Assembly (NCBI GenBank): GCA_017647225.1
Contig: JAGCLA010000006.1
Location: 1-64,000, forward strand
Direction: 5' to 3'
Source of the DNA: Bacteroidaceae bacterium
Lineage (GTDB): Bacteria; Bacteroidota; Bacteroidia; Bacteroidales; Bacteroidaceae
DNA: 64,000 nucleotides
How positions within the stretch are numbered: position 1 is the first letter of the stretch; each line of letters opens with the position of its first letter. The position numbers and the translations under genes were made by a program. The notes beneath the pieces are model-generated. The model did not search any database and was not told the DNA's origin. It saw nothing but the letters and a program-made list of their open reading frames with translations. This document shows positions 25,413 through 35,230 of the stretch, one piece after another.

Positions 25413-26417
25413 TTATTTTATCTCCCATGTTTCATTTGTGTCAAGCAATTCGCTGAATGTGTGGTACTTTTTGCTATTCCTAACCTCATCGATTTGTGCA
25501 TGGACGGCATCGTTGTAAGTTGTAGCTTCAACGTCGCGTATGACACCCAATGCAATGGGGAAATCCGGGCCTTCCATAAGGGCGAGTTTCAGGTGCAAAG
25601 TGGTGTCCTTGCAATGTGCATCGTGTACAAGGATATCGCTCTCGGTAATACCGTTTTCGCCTATCTTAACTACTTTAAGACCAAAGCCTTCCTGCATCAA
25701 TCCGTACTCGCGGTTCTCGCCGAATATCATGGGCTTTCCATGCTCAAGATATATGGCATTCTTGGCGCGTCCTTCCTTGGTATATACGCTCTCGTGAGTG
25801 CCGTTGTTGAAAATTACACAGTTCTGCAAAACCTCTGTCACCGATGCTCCTTTATGCTGTGCAGCAGCCTTAAGACATGCTACTGCTGCGGGCATGTCGG
25901 TGGCTACGCAACGTGCAAAGAAATTGCCTCTTGCACCAAAGCATAGTTCTGCCGGACGGAATGGGTCTTCGACCGTTCCATAGGGCGATGATTTACTTAC
26001 AAAACCACGTACCGATGTAGGTGAATACTGACCTTTTGTCAATCCATAGATACGGTTGTTCAACAGAATCATGTTCAGGTCAATATTGCGTCGTACTGCA
26101 TGTATGAAGTGGTTACCGCCAATGGCAAGGCCGTCGCCGTCGCCCGATACCTGCCATACCGTCAGGTCGGGATTTGCAAGTTTTGCACCTGTGGCAATTG
26201 CTGCGGAACGTCCGTGTATGGTGTGAAAACCGTATGTGTTCATGTAATAAGGCAGGCGTGACGAACAACCGATACCTGAAATGACTGCAATGTTGTGTGG
26301 GGCAACGCCCAACTCGCCCATTGCCTTGTGCAGTGCGCCAAGGAATGAATGGTCACCGCAACCCGGACACCAACGTGGCTGTCCGAACTTATAATCCTGT
26401 GCTGTGTAGTCGCTCAT
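25413..26417 (-). CDS. korB: 2-oxoacid:ferredoxin oxidoreductase, beta subunit
   Basis: 334 residues. WCPGCGDHSFLGALHKAM at residues 17-34 carries the conserved CPGCG motif; GDGDGLAIGGNHFIHAVRR and LLNNRIYGLTKGQYSPTS form the thiamine-diphosphate/Mg site (GDG to N). With KorA it makes acyl-CoA, CO2 and reduced ferredoxin from 2-oxoglutarate or a similar 2-oxoacid, or runs in reverse. Cytosolic. It starts 3 bases after korA ends. The substrate (2-oxoglutarate versus others) is inferred from the usual two-subunit Bacteroidales arrangement. Confidence 0.9.
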   Translation of the reverse strand: MSDYTAQDYKFGQPRWCPGCGDHSFLGALHKAMGELGVAPHNIAVISGIGCSSRLPYYMNTYGFHTIHGRSAAIATGAKLANPDLTVWQVSGDGDGLAIGGNHFIHAVRRNIDLNMILLNNRIYGLTKGQYSPTSVRGFVSKSSPYGTVEDPFRPAELCFGARGNFFARCVATDMPAAVACLKAAAQHKGASVTEVLQNCVIFNNGTHESVYTKEGRAKNAIYLEHGKPMIFGENREYGLMQEGFGLKVVKIGENGITESDILVHDAHCKDTTLHLKLALMEGPDFPIALGVIRDVEATTYNDAVHAQIDEVRNSKKYHTFSELLDTNETWEIK

Positions 26418-26420
26418 CTC

Positions 26421-28274
26421 TTATTCCTCCATTATTTTAGTGAACTCCTCTACAAGTGTGGCAACGGTGAACGGCTGTCCTTTCACTTCGTTGTAACGGT
26501 GTAGCTTAATGTCGTTTATCTTTGTCTGCAAATAGCCTGCAAACTGTCCCATGTTCTGCTCGGCAACGATTATCTTCTTGTACTTGCGAAGCACTTCGGC
26601 TGTGTTGCGTGGCAATGGATTTATGTACTGGAACTGTGCCAATGCAACCTTCTTGCCGTTGGCATTCATCTGCTGCATGGCTTCGCAGAGGTGGCCGTAT
26701 GTGCCACCGAATCCTACTATGAGCAGGTCGGCGTCATCAGCGCCTTCAACTTGCAGTTCGGGTATCTCAAGGGCAATTTTCTCTACTTTTCTTGCACGTG
26801 TCTCAACCATGCTGTGGTGGTTGGCCGGGTCGTTGCTTATAGCTCCTGTTGCCGCGCTCTTCTCCAAGCCGCCAATGCGGTGTGTGAAGCCCGGTGTGCC
26901 GGGTACTGCCCAATAACGTACATCGTTTTCGGGGTTACGTTTGTATGGGCTCCAACCCTCCTGCATCTCGGGGGTTACGTATGGCGGAACAATAGTTGGG
27001 TACTCTTTGATGTCGGGCAATCTCCAAGCGGCAGAACCGTTGGCGATGAATGCGTCTGTGAGCAGAATTACCGGTGTCATGTGTTCTACGGCAATTTTGC
27101 AGGCGCTGAATGCTGCATCGAAACAGTTTGTGGGTGATGTGGCCGCTATCACAGGGATAGGGCTTTCACCGTTACGTCCGTACAATGCCTGCAAGAGGTC
27201 GGTCTGCTCGCTCTTTGTAGGCAAACCTGTTGACGGACCACCACGCTGAACGTCGATGATGACAAGTGGCAACTCTGTTATTACTGCGAGGTTTATGGCT
27301 TCGCTCTTCAAGCATATACCGGGACCCGACGTCGATGTGCAAGCCAATGCTCCTGCGTATGCAGCACCTACTGCTGACGCGCAACCTGCAATCTCGTCCT
27401 CGGCCTGCATGGTAACAACGCCGAGCGATTTGTGCTTTGCGAGTTCGTGAAGAATATCGGTAGCCGGAGTAATTGGATATGAACCAAGGAACAGGCGCAT
27501 ACCGGCTCTCTCGGCTGCCGCCATAAGTCCGTATGCGGTAGCCTTGTTTCCGTTAATATCCATATAACGGCCTTTCTTCTTCTCGCCGTTACTCTCGATG
27601 CTGTATGTGTGCGAAATGGATGTGTGGGTGTTGTGACCCATGTCATATCCGGCACGTAATACTTTTATGTTGGCCTCTGCAATCTCGGGCTTCTTTGCGA
27701 ACTTTGTACGGAGCATATTCTCCGCAAGTGTCAGGTCGCGGTCATAAATCCAGCATACAAGGCCCAGGGCAAGCATGTTCTTGCAACGTATGATGCTCTT
27801 GTTGTCCATGCCGCTGTCTTTCAATGTCTCTTGACAAAGTGATGTTATGGGGCAGGGGACAACTTCGCAGGTGATACCTAACTCTGCTATTGGGTCATCG
27901 GTCTTGAATTCGGCCTTCTGGAGGTCTTTCTCTGTGAATGAATCGCTGTCGATGATGATAGCTCCTGTCGGCTTGCAGTATTTGTGCTGTGTCTTGAGCG
28001 CGGCAGGGTTCATCGCTATGAGAATGTCGCATTGGTCACCGGGGGTCAATACCTTGTCGGCACCAATGTGCACCTGAAAACCTGAAACGCCGGTGAGGAC
28101 ACCTTGTGGCGCACGTATGTCGGCTGGGTAGTCGGGGAATGTGCAAATGTCATTTCCAACTGTTGCCGAGATGGTGGAAAAGATGTTTCCAGCCAACTGC
28201 ATACCGTCGCCTGAATCTCCGGAAAAGCGGACAACTATCTGGTCAACTTTTTGTGTGTTATTTGTGTTTGCCAT
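26421..28274 (-). CDS. korA: 2-oxoacid:ferredoxin oxidoreductase, fused gamma-alpha subunit
   Basis: 617 residues. The N-terminal gamma domain (about 1-195) begins VDQIVVRFSGDSGDGMQLAGN; the alpha domain follows (about 225-617) with GNKATAYGLMAAAERAGMRLFLGSYPITPATDILHELA, QAEDEIAGCASAVGAAYAGA and ITELPLVIIDVQRGGPSTGLPT, all classic for KorA. Partner of KorB. The pair supplies reduced ferredoxin and succinyl-CoA in anaerobic metabolism. First gene of a two-gene operon. No separate delta ferredoxin gene is present. Confidence 0.92.
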   Translation of the reverse strand: MANTNNTQKVDQIVVRFSGDSGDGMQLAGNIFSTISATVGNDICTFPDYPADIRAPQGVLTGVSGFQVHIGADKVLTPGDQCDILIAMNPAALKTQHKYCKPTGAIIIDSDSFTEKDLQKAEFKTDDPIAELGITCEVVPCPITSLCQETLKDSGMDNKSIIRCKNMLALGLVCWIYDRDLTLAENMLRTKFAKKPEIAEANIKVLRAGYDMGHNTHTSISHTYSIESNGEKKKGRYMDINGNKATAYGLMAAAERAGMRLFLGSYPITPATDILHELAKHKSLGVVTMQAEDEIAGCASAVGAAYAGALACTSTSGPGICLKSEAINLAVITELPLVIIDVQRGGPSTGLPTKSEQTDLLQALYGRNGESPIPVIAATSPTNCFDAAFSACKIAVEHMTPVILLTDAFIANGSAAWRLPDIKEYPTIVPPYVTPEMQEGWSPYKRNPENDVRYWAVPGTPGFTHRIGGLEKSAATGAISNDPANHHSMVETRARKVEKIALEIPELQVEGADDADLLIVGFGGTYGHLCEAMQQMNANGKKVALAQFQYINPLPRNTAEVLRKYKKIIVAEQNMGQFAGYLQTKINDIKLHRYNEVKGQPFTVATLVEEFTKIMEE

Positions 28275-28342
28275 ATTATGGTTTGTTAGTTGTCGCCAAA
28301 TTTCGTAAACATTTATGAAATGATGAAATATTTTGTACGAAA

Positions 28343-28384
28343 AATAACAGAAAAGGTAACGTGCGCGTTACCTTTTCTGTTATT
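28343..28384. terminator. Hairpin after the efflux-operon receptor gene
   Basis: AATAACAGAAAAGGTAACG pairs perfectly over 19 bp with its complement around TGCG. It overlaps the stop codon of the minus-strand receptor gene (28383-28385) and lies upstream of korA. Confidence 0.85.
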
Positions 28385-30851
28385 ACATATCTTCTCCGTA
28401 GTCATCATATCCGTTGCTTGGCATCTCTTGCGGTTTCCGTTTAGGCATTTTTGCCTTCATGTTACCGAAATTATAGGTAAGTGTGAAACCGAATGTGCGT
28501 CCGCCGTGTGAACTTTTGCTGTCGCGGTAGAAACTTGTGTTTTCCGTTATGGTATGGCGGTGTCGCGAATTCAACAAGTCGCGTGCATTGAGGCTCAGAC
28601 TCCAGTGCTGGTTGAATATCTTCCGCAAGCCGATGTCGAGCATGTAATCGGGGTTTATATATCCTTGTGCTACAATACGACGTGCATTATAGCGGCCTGT
28701 AATCTGCATGGTCATGTTCCAAGGTAATATGATGCTTGCTGTCATGCGTGCGTTCCACGAAAAATGTTCGTCGGCTTTTCCTGTTATCTCCTCTCCTTTG
28801 ATTGTGTATCTGAAGGCGTCGAGCTTGTAGTAGAAGAGGTTGACACTTGTTGTGAGGTCTAGTATCTTGAATAGTTTGTTCTTTCCTATTATTTCCAATC
28901 CTGCCGACTGCTCCTGTGCGACATTCTCGTATGTGGTGTATATAATCTTGTCTTTGTTGTAGCTTATACGCTCTATGACATCGTCGGTAGTGCGGTAATA
29001 TGCACTTACCGACAGCGTGTGGTTATTCCAATTTTTAATATAGTTGACCTCGTAGGCATTGGAGTATTCCGGGGTAAGCAATGGATTACCATACGATATG
29101 TTGGTGGAGTCGCTTATGTTCTGGAAACTGTTAAGCTGTCCGCCCCAAGGACGACGCAGACGACGTGTGTAATTGGCCTGTATCTCGTGTCCATCGCTAA
29201 TTTCATAGCTGACGAATGCACTTGGGAAGAGCTTGAAGAAATCCTTGCTGTTGTATGGGCTCCCGCTCTTTTTTTCGCCCCATTCGAGTGAGCGCGTCTG
29301 TACATTCCAGTATTCGCCACGCAATCCCAATTGAAAACTGAAACGGCTTATTCGTCCAGAATATGTTCCGTAGAGAGCGTGTGTCTGCTGTTTGTAGCTG
29401 AAATCATTGTATAGCTTTTGATCTATATGCTTGTGCTCTTTGTCGGTGTATGTCTTTACAGGGCTGTTGTCGTATGAGAAATCTCCTTTGTAACCGGCCT
29501 CGATACGGTGCATGTCGTTTATCTTGTATGCATAATCGAGTTTTGCTTCGTATCTTGAATTGTTCTTGTCGTTATTCTGGAACTGATAACTATATGTGGT
29601 GTCGGCTTTGGCTATCTCTATGGTTGTCTGTTCGTATGTGGCATTCTCTTTCTGTTGCCATGTGTGGTGGCTCAATGAGAAATCAATGTAGTGGGTGTCG
29701 CTCCAGCGGTGAGTATAACCTAACTCGACATTGTACATCAATGGGTTACCTCTTCTGTTTGTTGTACGTCTTTTATGTTCGGTAGGTGTCAATGGCTGGT
29801 TGTCGGTATCAAGTGCGCCGTTTTCCGACTCGATACTGCTGTTGTTCTTTCGGTCGCCATACATTCCCATAAGGTTGATGTATATGTCGTCATCCTTTGT
29901 GGCATGCCATGTTACTCCTGCGCGTGCAAAAATGTTCTGGGGGTTATGTGTGCCTGTGCTTGTCTGGTTAATGTAGCTTTGTGGCCCGAAGTATTTTGTA
30001 TTGGTGTGTCCTTCGTTCTTGAAACGCATATTGCGGTAGTTCAATCCTGCGTATGCATCGACAACACCGCTGCTGTAGTTGAAATTGCCTCCCGCGTTGA
30101 ATCCTCCGCGAGTGTCGGCTCCGGCTTGTGCGCTGCCGTAATATCCTGCCTTGCGGTCACGCTTCAGGATAATATTGATTATTCCGGCTGTTCCCTCGGG
30201 CGAATGTTTTGCCGAAGGGTTGGTGATGACCTCAATTCTTTCGATAGAGCCTGCCGGCAACTGTTGCAGAATGTCGCCTTGGTTGTCGCCTGTCAGTCCG
30301 CTTGCCTTGCCGTTTATCCACACCGTTACACTCTCGCTGCCACGTAATGAAACAGCACCTTCGGTATCGACCTCTACCGACGGTATATCGGCAAGCACGT
30401 CGCTTGCTGTGCCACCGGTGTTGGCAATGCTTTGGTCAACGGTGAAGACACGCTTGTCTATGTCGAAGCTCATCTGTGAGCGCTGTTCGGTAACTACAAC
30501 CTCTTTCAGCAACTTCCTGTCGCTCCTGAGCTTTATTGTTCCCAATTTGTGTAAGGAGCCCGTTATGCTTACATTACAGCTGTCGCTTATGTAGCCTACA
30601 TAGGAAAACTTGACGGTGTATTTGCCTTTCTTTATATTAGGTATCTCAAATACTCCTTCATCATCACTGCTGACTCCTGCTATGGGTGTGTTGCTGCCTT
30701 CGGGAACAACGGCAACCGTAACGAATCCCAAAGGCTCGTTGCTCTCGCTGTCAATGACTTTGCCGCTTATTCCGCCTGTAGCCTGTGCCGTTATGCCTAA
30801 TGGCAGAGCAAGCAGGAACAGGAATAGGATATTTTTTATTGTATTGTTCAA
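28383..30851 (-). CDS. OMP_b-brl-type TonB-dependent receptor-like protein
   Basis: 822 residues. Signal peptide NNTIKNILFLFLLALPLGITAQA, carboxypeptidase-regulatory-like domain (about 25-105), plug-like segment (about 125-235: VLADIPSVEVDTEGAVSLRGSE, IERIEVITNPSAKHSPEGTAGIINIILK) and a beta-barrel ending in FGFTLTYNFGNM, then a short basic/acidic tail. It resembles the outer-membrane beta-barrel family common in Bacteroidota, distinct from SusC. The start is TTG (30851): the only in-frame codon that keeps the signal peptide, 12 bases after the TolC stop, which is in the same frame. Fourth gene of the RND operon. Ligand unknown. Confidence 0.85.
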   Translation of the reverse strand: MNNTIKNILFLFLLALPLGITAQATGGISGKVIDSESNEPLGFVTVAVVPEGSNTPIAGVSSDDEGVFEIPNIKKGKYTVKFSYVGYISDSCNVSITGSLHKLGTIKLRSDRKLLKEVVVTEQRSQMSFDIDKRVFTVDQSIANTGGTASDVLADIPSVEVDTEGAVSLRGSESVTVWINGKASGLTGDNQGDILQQLPAGSIERIEVITNPSAKHSPEGTAGIINIILKRDRKAGYYGSAQAGADTRGGFNAGGNFNYSSGVVDAYAGLNYRNMRFKNEGHTNTKYFGPQSYINQTSTGTHNPQNIFARAGVTWHATKDDDIYINLMGMYGDRKNNSSIESENGALDTDNQPLTPTEHKRRTTNRRGNPLMYNVELGYTHRWSDTHYIDFSLSHHTWQQKENATYEQTTIEIAKADTTYSYQFQNNDKNNSRYEAKLDYAYKINDMHRIEAGYKGDFSYDNSPVKTYTDKEHKHIDQKLYNDFSYKQQTHALYGTYSGRISRFSFQLGLRGEYWNVQTRSLEWGEKKSGSPYNSKDFFKLFPSAFVSYEISDGHEIQANYTRRLRRPWGGQLNSFQNISDSTNISYGNPLLTPEYSNAYEVNYIKNWNNHTLSVSAYYRTTDDVIERISYNKDKIIYTTYENVAQEQSAGLEIIGKNKLFKILDLTTSVNLFYYKLDAFRYTIKGEEITGKADEHFSWNARMTASIILPWNMTMQITGRYNARRIVAQGYINPDYMLDIGLRKIFNQHWSLSLNARDLLNSRHRHTITENTSFYRDSKSSHGGRTFGFTLTYNFGNMKAKMPKRKPQEMPSNGYDDYGEDM

Positions 30852-30863
30852 GTGTCGTACTTT

Positions 30864-32180
30864 TTATTTGATGAATTCGGTGATTTTACCGCTTATCTGC
30901 ATCAATGATATTTCGCAAAGCTTTGTATCATATTCTACCGAAAGCAGGCGCTCTTCGGCATCGAGCAGGCTCTGTTGCGCCTCACGCATCTCAATACCTG
31001 AAAGGTCACCTAACATATAACGTTCTTTGGCTATCTCGTGGTTCTCTCTTGCTGTGATAACGTTTGTCTTTTCGAGTTCAAGCAGTTGCAGATTGTTCTG
31101 GTATGCGTGCCAAAGGTTTCCGAGGTCTGCCTTCAGTGAGAGCTCAAGCTTGTCGTGTGTGAGCTTTACATTCTCCATTTCAATCTTGGCATTGCGCATC
31201 TCGCGACGACGGTTGCCGTCCCATAGGTTGAATCCTATGCTTATGCCTACATTGCCGCCCCATGCATTACGGCGTATCAAGGTGTTGTTGCCGTATCTGT
31301 TGAAGCCGTAATCGTATCCTGCCCTGAACTTTACATACGGATAATTGCGCGACAGCACCTTCTTGTAATCCAACTGTGCCAATGTGTTGCTCTGTGTGGC
31401 AAGCAACAGCGATGCATTGTTGCTGAGTGTCTTGTTCCATAAATCGGCAAAATCGAGCGTGTCGTTGATGACTATGTCCTTTTCTTCGGTTTCGATAGGT
31501 GTATATACCTGGTCTATCGCCATCATTTCGTTAAGTGCGATACGTGATGTGATAACAACCTCCTGCTGTTTCATAAACTGTGCGCTGTCGGCGTTGAAAT
31601 CGACTTTTGCCTGTTGGTAGTCGAGGCGTGAGAAGTTACCGATGTTATAACGCTCTTCGACAATGCGTAAACGCTCTTTTGAGAGCTGTACGGCATTGTA
31701 ATAGTTTATAAGTCGCAATCTCTGCTGAAGGAAATTGTAGTATTCAGCCGCCATGTTCGCAATGAAATCCTCTATCGCTATACGGGTGTTCGTTTCTCCC
31801 ATGCGCTCAAGTTCTTTCAGTTGCTTATAGTTGGTGCTTACCTTGAAACCTTCGAAAATGGTCCAGTTGAGTCCTATCCCTGCGCTTGCTGTCTGGTCAA
31901 AGACATTGCGTGTCTTGTCAATCTCGCCTGTCGCGCGTAGTTCGGAATTGTTGCTGTTCAACTGTGCGTCATATCCTGCGCTCAAGTCGAGTGTTGGCAG
32001 GTATCCTGCATTGGCAAGAGTAGCATTGTTGTGGCTTATCACCTCTTCGTTACGTGCAATGCGTAGTGAATAGTTGTTTTCCAGGCCTATCTCAATGCAT
32101 CTGCTCAATGTATATACTTGCTCTTGGGCATTTGCGAACAATGCCGGTATAATTAACAGTGATAATATCAGTCGTTTCAT
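30864..32180 (-). CDS. TolC-family outer membrane efflux protein
   Basis: 438 residues. Signal peptide MKRLILSLLIIPALFANAQ; two repeated coiled-coil halves with the OEP layout (YTLSRCIEIGLENNYSLRIARNEE at the start, NYKQLKELERMGETNTR, later KIEMENVKLTHDKLELSLKADLGNLW). It forms the outer-membrane exit duct of the RND system encoded upstream, with which it overlaps by 4 bases (ATGA). Confidence 0.92.
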   Translation of the reverse strand: MKRLILSLLIIPALFANAQEQVYTLSRCIEIGLENNYSLRIARNEEVISHNNATLANAGYLPTLDLSAGYDAQLNSNNSELRATGEIDKTRNVFDQTASAGIGLNWTIFEGFKVSTNYKQLKELERMGETNTRIAIEDFIANMAAEYYNFLQQRLRLINYYNAVQLSKERLRIVEERYNIGNFSRLDYQQAKVDFNADSAQFMKQQEVVITSRIALNEMMAIDQVYTPIETEEKDIVINDTLDFADLWNKTLSNNASLLLATQSNTLAQLDYKKVLSRNYPYVKFRAGYDYGFNRYGNNTLIRRNAWGGNVGISIGFNLWDGNRRREMRNAKIEMENVKLTHDKLELSLKADLGNLWHAYQNNLQLLELEKTNVITARENHEIAKERYMLGDLSGIEMREAQQSLLDAEERLLSVEYDTKLCEISLMQISGKITEFIK

Positions 32181-35100
32181 TTATCCTCTTTTTTTATGCG
32201 TTCTGTTGAAATGTAACTGTATATCGCAGGTACTATGTACATGGTGAGGATTGTTGAGAACAACATTCCACCTACAACGGCTGTACCCATTGCTATACGT
32301 TGGTTAGCTCCCTCGCCTGTAGCGAATATCAAAGGCATCAAGCCAAGCATTGTCGATACGCTTGTCATGAGAATAGGGCGCAGACGCTGTAATGAAGCAC
32401 TGCGTATGGCTTCCATCTTGTTCTCTCCGCTCTCTTGCTTCTGGTTGGCGAACTCTACAATGAGAATACCGTTCTTTGCTACAAGACCAATGAGCATGAT
32501 GATACCGATCTGGCTGAACAGGTTCATTGTTATGTCGTTGATACTCATGAATATCAATGCTCCTGCAATGGCCAAAGGCACTGTGAGCATAATAATCAAC
32601 GGGTCTTTGAAACTTTCGAACTGCGCTGCAAGAATGAGGTATATAAGTACCAAAGCCAAGATAAATGCGAACATAAGGCTCGATGAACTCTCGCGGAACT
32701 CTTTTGAGTCACCAGTCAAGGCTGTGCGGAATGTCTCGTCAAGCACCTCTTCGGCAATTTTGTCCATTTCGTCAAGTCCGTCGCCAATGGTCTTTCCGTC
32801 GGCCAAGCCTGCGGATATTGTTGCCGAAAGGAAACGGTTGTAGTGGTAGAGCTTAGGAGGTGTTACGGACTCGACAAATTCAACAAGGTTGTCGAGAGGA
32901 ATCATTTCGCCTCGGTCGCTACGTATATAAATGGACTTTACGCTTGTCGGGGTGTTGCGCTGTATGCGGTTCACCTGTCCGATAATCTCATACTGTTTGC
33001 CGTTCATGTAGAAATAGCCCATACGCTGTCCGCTGAGGCCGTATTGCAATGTCTCGGCAATATCGCGTACGCTGGCACCCATTGTACCTGCCTTGTCGCG
33101 GTTTATGTTTACACGTACCTCGGGGCTGGTGAACTTCAAATCGACATCAGCCATACGGAAAGTGGGGTTGTCATTTACCCTTACAAGGAATTCGGGCAAT
33201 ACTTTCTCCAACTTCTCCAAACTTACGGCCTGAATTACATATTGCACAGGCATGCTTCCGCGACGGCCACCGAACGAAGACTGCTGCTGTACGAATGAGC
33301 GTGCCTTGGTCTTGGTGCTCAACGCCTCGGTCAGCTTGCTTGCCATTTCCATCTGTGAATAGTCGCGCTCGCCAAGGTCTTTCAGAGTTATTCTGATATT
33401 ACCGCTACCGCCTGACACACGCGATGTAACCGACTCTGCGTCTGGGATTATCGAATCGACCAGCATGGTGATATCTTCGGTGTAGTCGCGCATATATTCA
33501 TAGCTTACACCCTCGGCTCCTCTTGTGGTGATGGTTATCTGCGAACGGTCCTCAAGTGGTGCCATTTCCGAAGGTATTGTACTCCATAACCAACCGATAA
33601 GCACAAATGTGATAATGGTTACAGGTATTGATATCCATCTTCTTTTGAGGAATGAGTCAAGCGATTTTTCGTATATGTTGTTCAATCCTGCAAAGAATGG
33701 CTCGGTTTTGCGGTAGAACCATTTCTGTTCCTTGCGTCTTTTAAGAATTTTTGTTGCAAGCATAGGGGTGAATGTCAATGCGGCAAACGATGAAATAATC
33801 ACCGAACCGGCAACGACAAAACTGAACTCTCGGAATAAGCGTCCGCTTGTACCCTCCATGAACACGATAGGCAAGAATACCGCCACAAGGGTAACGGTTG
33901 TTGAAATTACCGCGAAGAAAATCTCTTTAGAACCCTCGATTCCGGCTTTGAATGGTCGCATGCCTTGTTCAATGCGAATGTAAATGTTTTCGGTCATCAC
34001 AATGGCATCATCGACCACAAGACCTACCGAAAGGACAACGGCAAGCATGGTGAGTACGTTTATCGAGAAACCTGCTATGTACATTACGAAGAATGCGCCG
34101 ATAAGTGATACCGGAATTACGATACACGGAATGAGGGTTACGCGCCAGTCGCGCAAGAAAAGGAAGATGATGATGATTACAAGCACGAATGCTTCATAAA
34201 CGGTGCTCTTTACCTCGTCGATTGATGCGCGTATGAACTTTGTGCTGTCGAAACCGTAAGAGTATGTTATATCCTCGGGGAGGTCTTTCTTCATGGATTC
34301 CATACGCTCATATACGGCATCGGCAATCTCAATGTGGTTTGCTCCCGGTTGCGGTATAACAACGACACCGACCATAGGCACACCGTTCATCTTCATGTAG
34401 CTCTTGATGTCGGCAGGGCCAAGTTCGGCATAGCCTACATCGCTGACACGTACGACATTGCCGTTGCTCTCTTTGAGAATGATGTTATTGAACTCTTTGG
34501 CGGTGTGCATCTGTCCCATTGTACGAAGGGTAAGCTCCATTGTGTTACCCTCGATGCTACCTGACGGCAACTCGACATTCTCACTGGTAACGGCATTCTT
34601 TATGTCGATAGGCGTGATGCCGTATGCCGACATCTTTATAGGGTCGAGCCATATACGCATAGAGTAGCGCTTTTCTCCCCAAATCTGCACACCACTCACG
34701 TCGGGGATAGTCTGTAGCTGCTCTTTTACTGTAAGGTCGGCTATTTCGCTGAGCTCAAGCAATGAGCGCTTGTCGCTCTGTATGGCAACCATAAGGATAG
34801 GGGTTGCATCTGCATCGGCCTTTGATACGGTAGGGGGGTCGCAGTCGCGTGGAAGGTAACGCTGTGCGCGTGAAACCTTGTCGCGAACGTCGTTTGCAGC
34901 TGTTTCAAGGTCAACCGAGAGCTCGAACTCTACTGTTATGCGGCACTGTCCCTGCTGGCTGACACTCGATAGTGAACGTATGCCGGGAATACCGTTGATG
35001 TTCTGCTCAAGAGGCTCTGTAATCTGGTTCTCGATAACATCGGCATTGGCTCCTGCATAGCTACAGGTAACGGAAATGATTGGGTTATCGACCGACGGGT

Positions 35101-35209
35101 ATTCACGTACACCGAGGGTGTTGTAACCGATGAAACCAAAAAGCAGTATTATGATTGTGAGTACAGTCGCAAGTACGGGCCTGCGGATACTCAATTCCGA
35201 AATATTCAT
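32177..35209 (-). CDS. RND efflux pump, inner-membrane permease (HAE1/AcrB type)
   Basis: 1010 residues, full length. N-terminus MNISELSIRRPVLATVLTIII (TM1), large periplasmic loops after TM1 and TM7, and in TM4 the paired aspartates of LSVGLVVDDAIVMTENIYIR that carry protons. TM8-12 lie in the C-terminal third (SSLMFAFILALVLIYLILAAQF, GIIMLIGLVAKNGILIVEFAN). Proton-driven export of amphiphilic compounds; the real substrate is unknown. Encoded 21 bases after the adaptor and overlapping tolC, so the three form one tripartite pump. Confidence 0.95.
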   Translation of the reverse strand: MNISELSIRRPVLATVLTIIILLFGFIGYNTLGVREYPSVDNPIISVTCSYAGANADVIENQITEPLEQNINGIPGIRSLSSVSQQGQCRITVEFELSVDLETAANDVRDKVSRAQRYLPRDCDPPTVSKADADATPILMVAIQSDKRSLLELSEIADLTVKEQLQTIPDVSGVQIWGEKRYSMRIWLDPIKMSAYGITPIDIKNAVTSENVELPSGSIEGNTMELTLRTMGQMHTAKEFNNIILKESNGNVVRVSDVGYAELGPADIKSYMKMNGVPMVGVVVIPQPGANHIEIADAVYERMESMKKDLPEDITYSYGFDSTKFIRASIDEVKSTVYEAFVLVIIIIFLFLRDWRVTLIPCIVIPVSLIGAFFVMYIAGFSINVLTMLAVVLSVGLVVDDAIVMTENIYIRIEQGMRPFKAGIEGSKEIFFAVISTTVTLVAVFLPIVFMEGTSGRLFREFSFVVAGSVIISSFAALTFTPMLATKILKRRKEQKWFYRKTEPFFAGLNNIYEKSLDSFLKRRWISIPVTIITFVLIGWLWSTIPSEMAPLEDRSQITITTRGAEGVSYEYMRDYTEDITMLVDSIIPDAESVTSRVSGGSGNIRITLKDLGERDYSQMEMASKLTEALSTKTKARSFVQQQSSFGGRRGSMPVQYVIQAVSLEKLEKVLPEFLVRVNDNPTFRMADVDLKFTSPEVRVNINRDKAGTMGASVRDIAETLQYGLSGQRMGYFYMNGKQYEIIGQVNRIQRNTPTSVKSIYIRSDRGEMIPLDNLVEFVESVTPPKLYHYNRFLSATISAGLADGKTIGDGLDEMDKIAEEVLDETFRTALTGDSKEFRESSSSLMFAFILALVLIYLILAAQFESFKDPLIIMLTVPLAIAGALIFMSINDITMNLFSQIGIIMLIGLVAKNGILIVEFANQKQESGENKMEAIRSASLQRLRPILMTSVSTMLGLMPLIFATGEGANQRIAMGTAVVGGMLFSTILTMYIVPAIYSYISTERIKKEDK

Positions 35210-35230
35210 CTATTGTCTGTTTTAATGTGG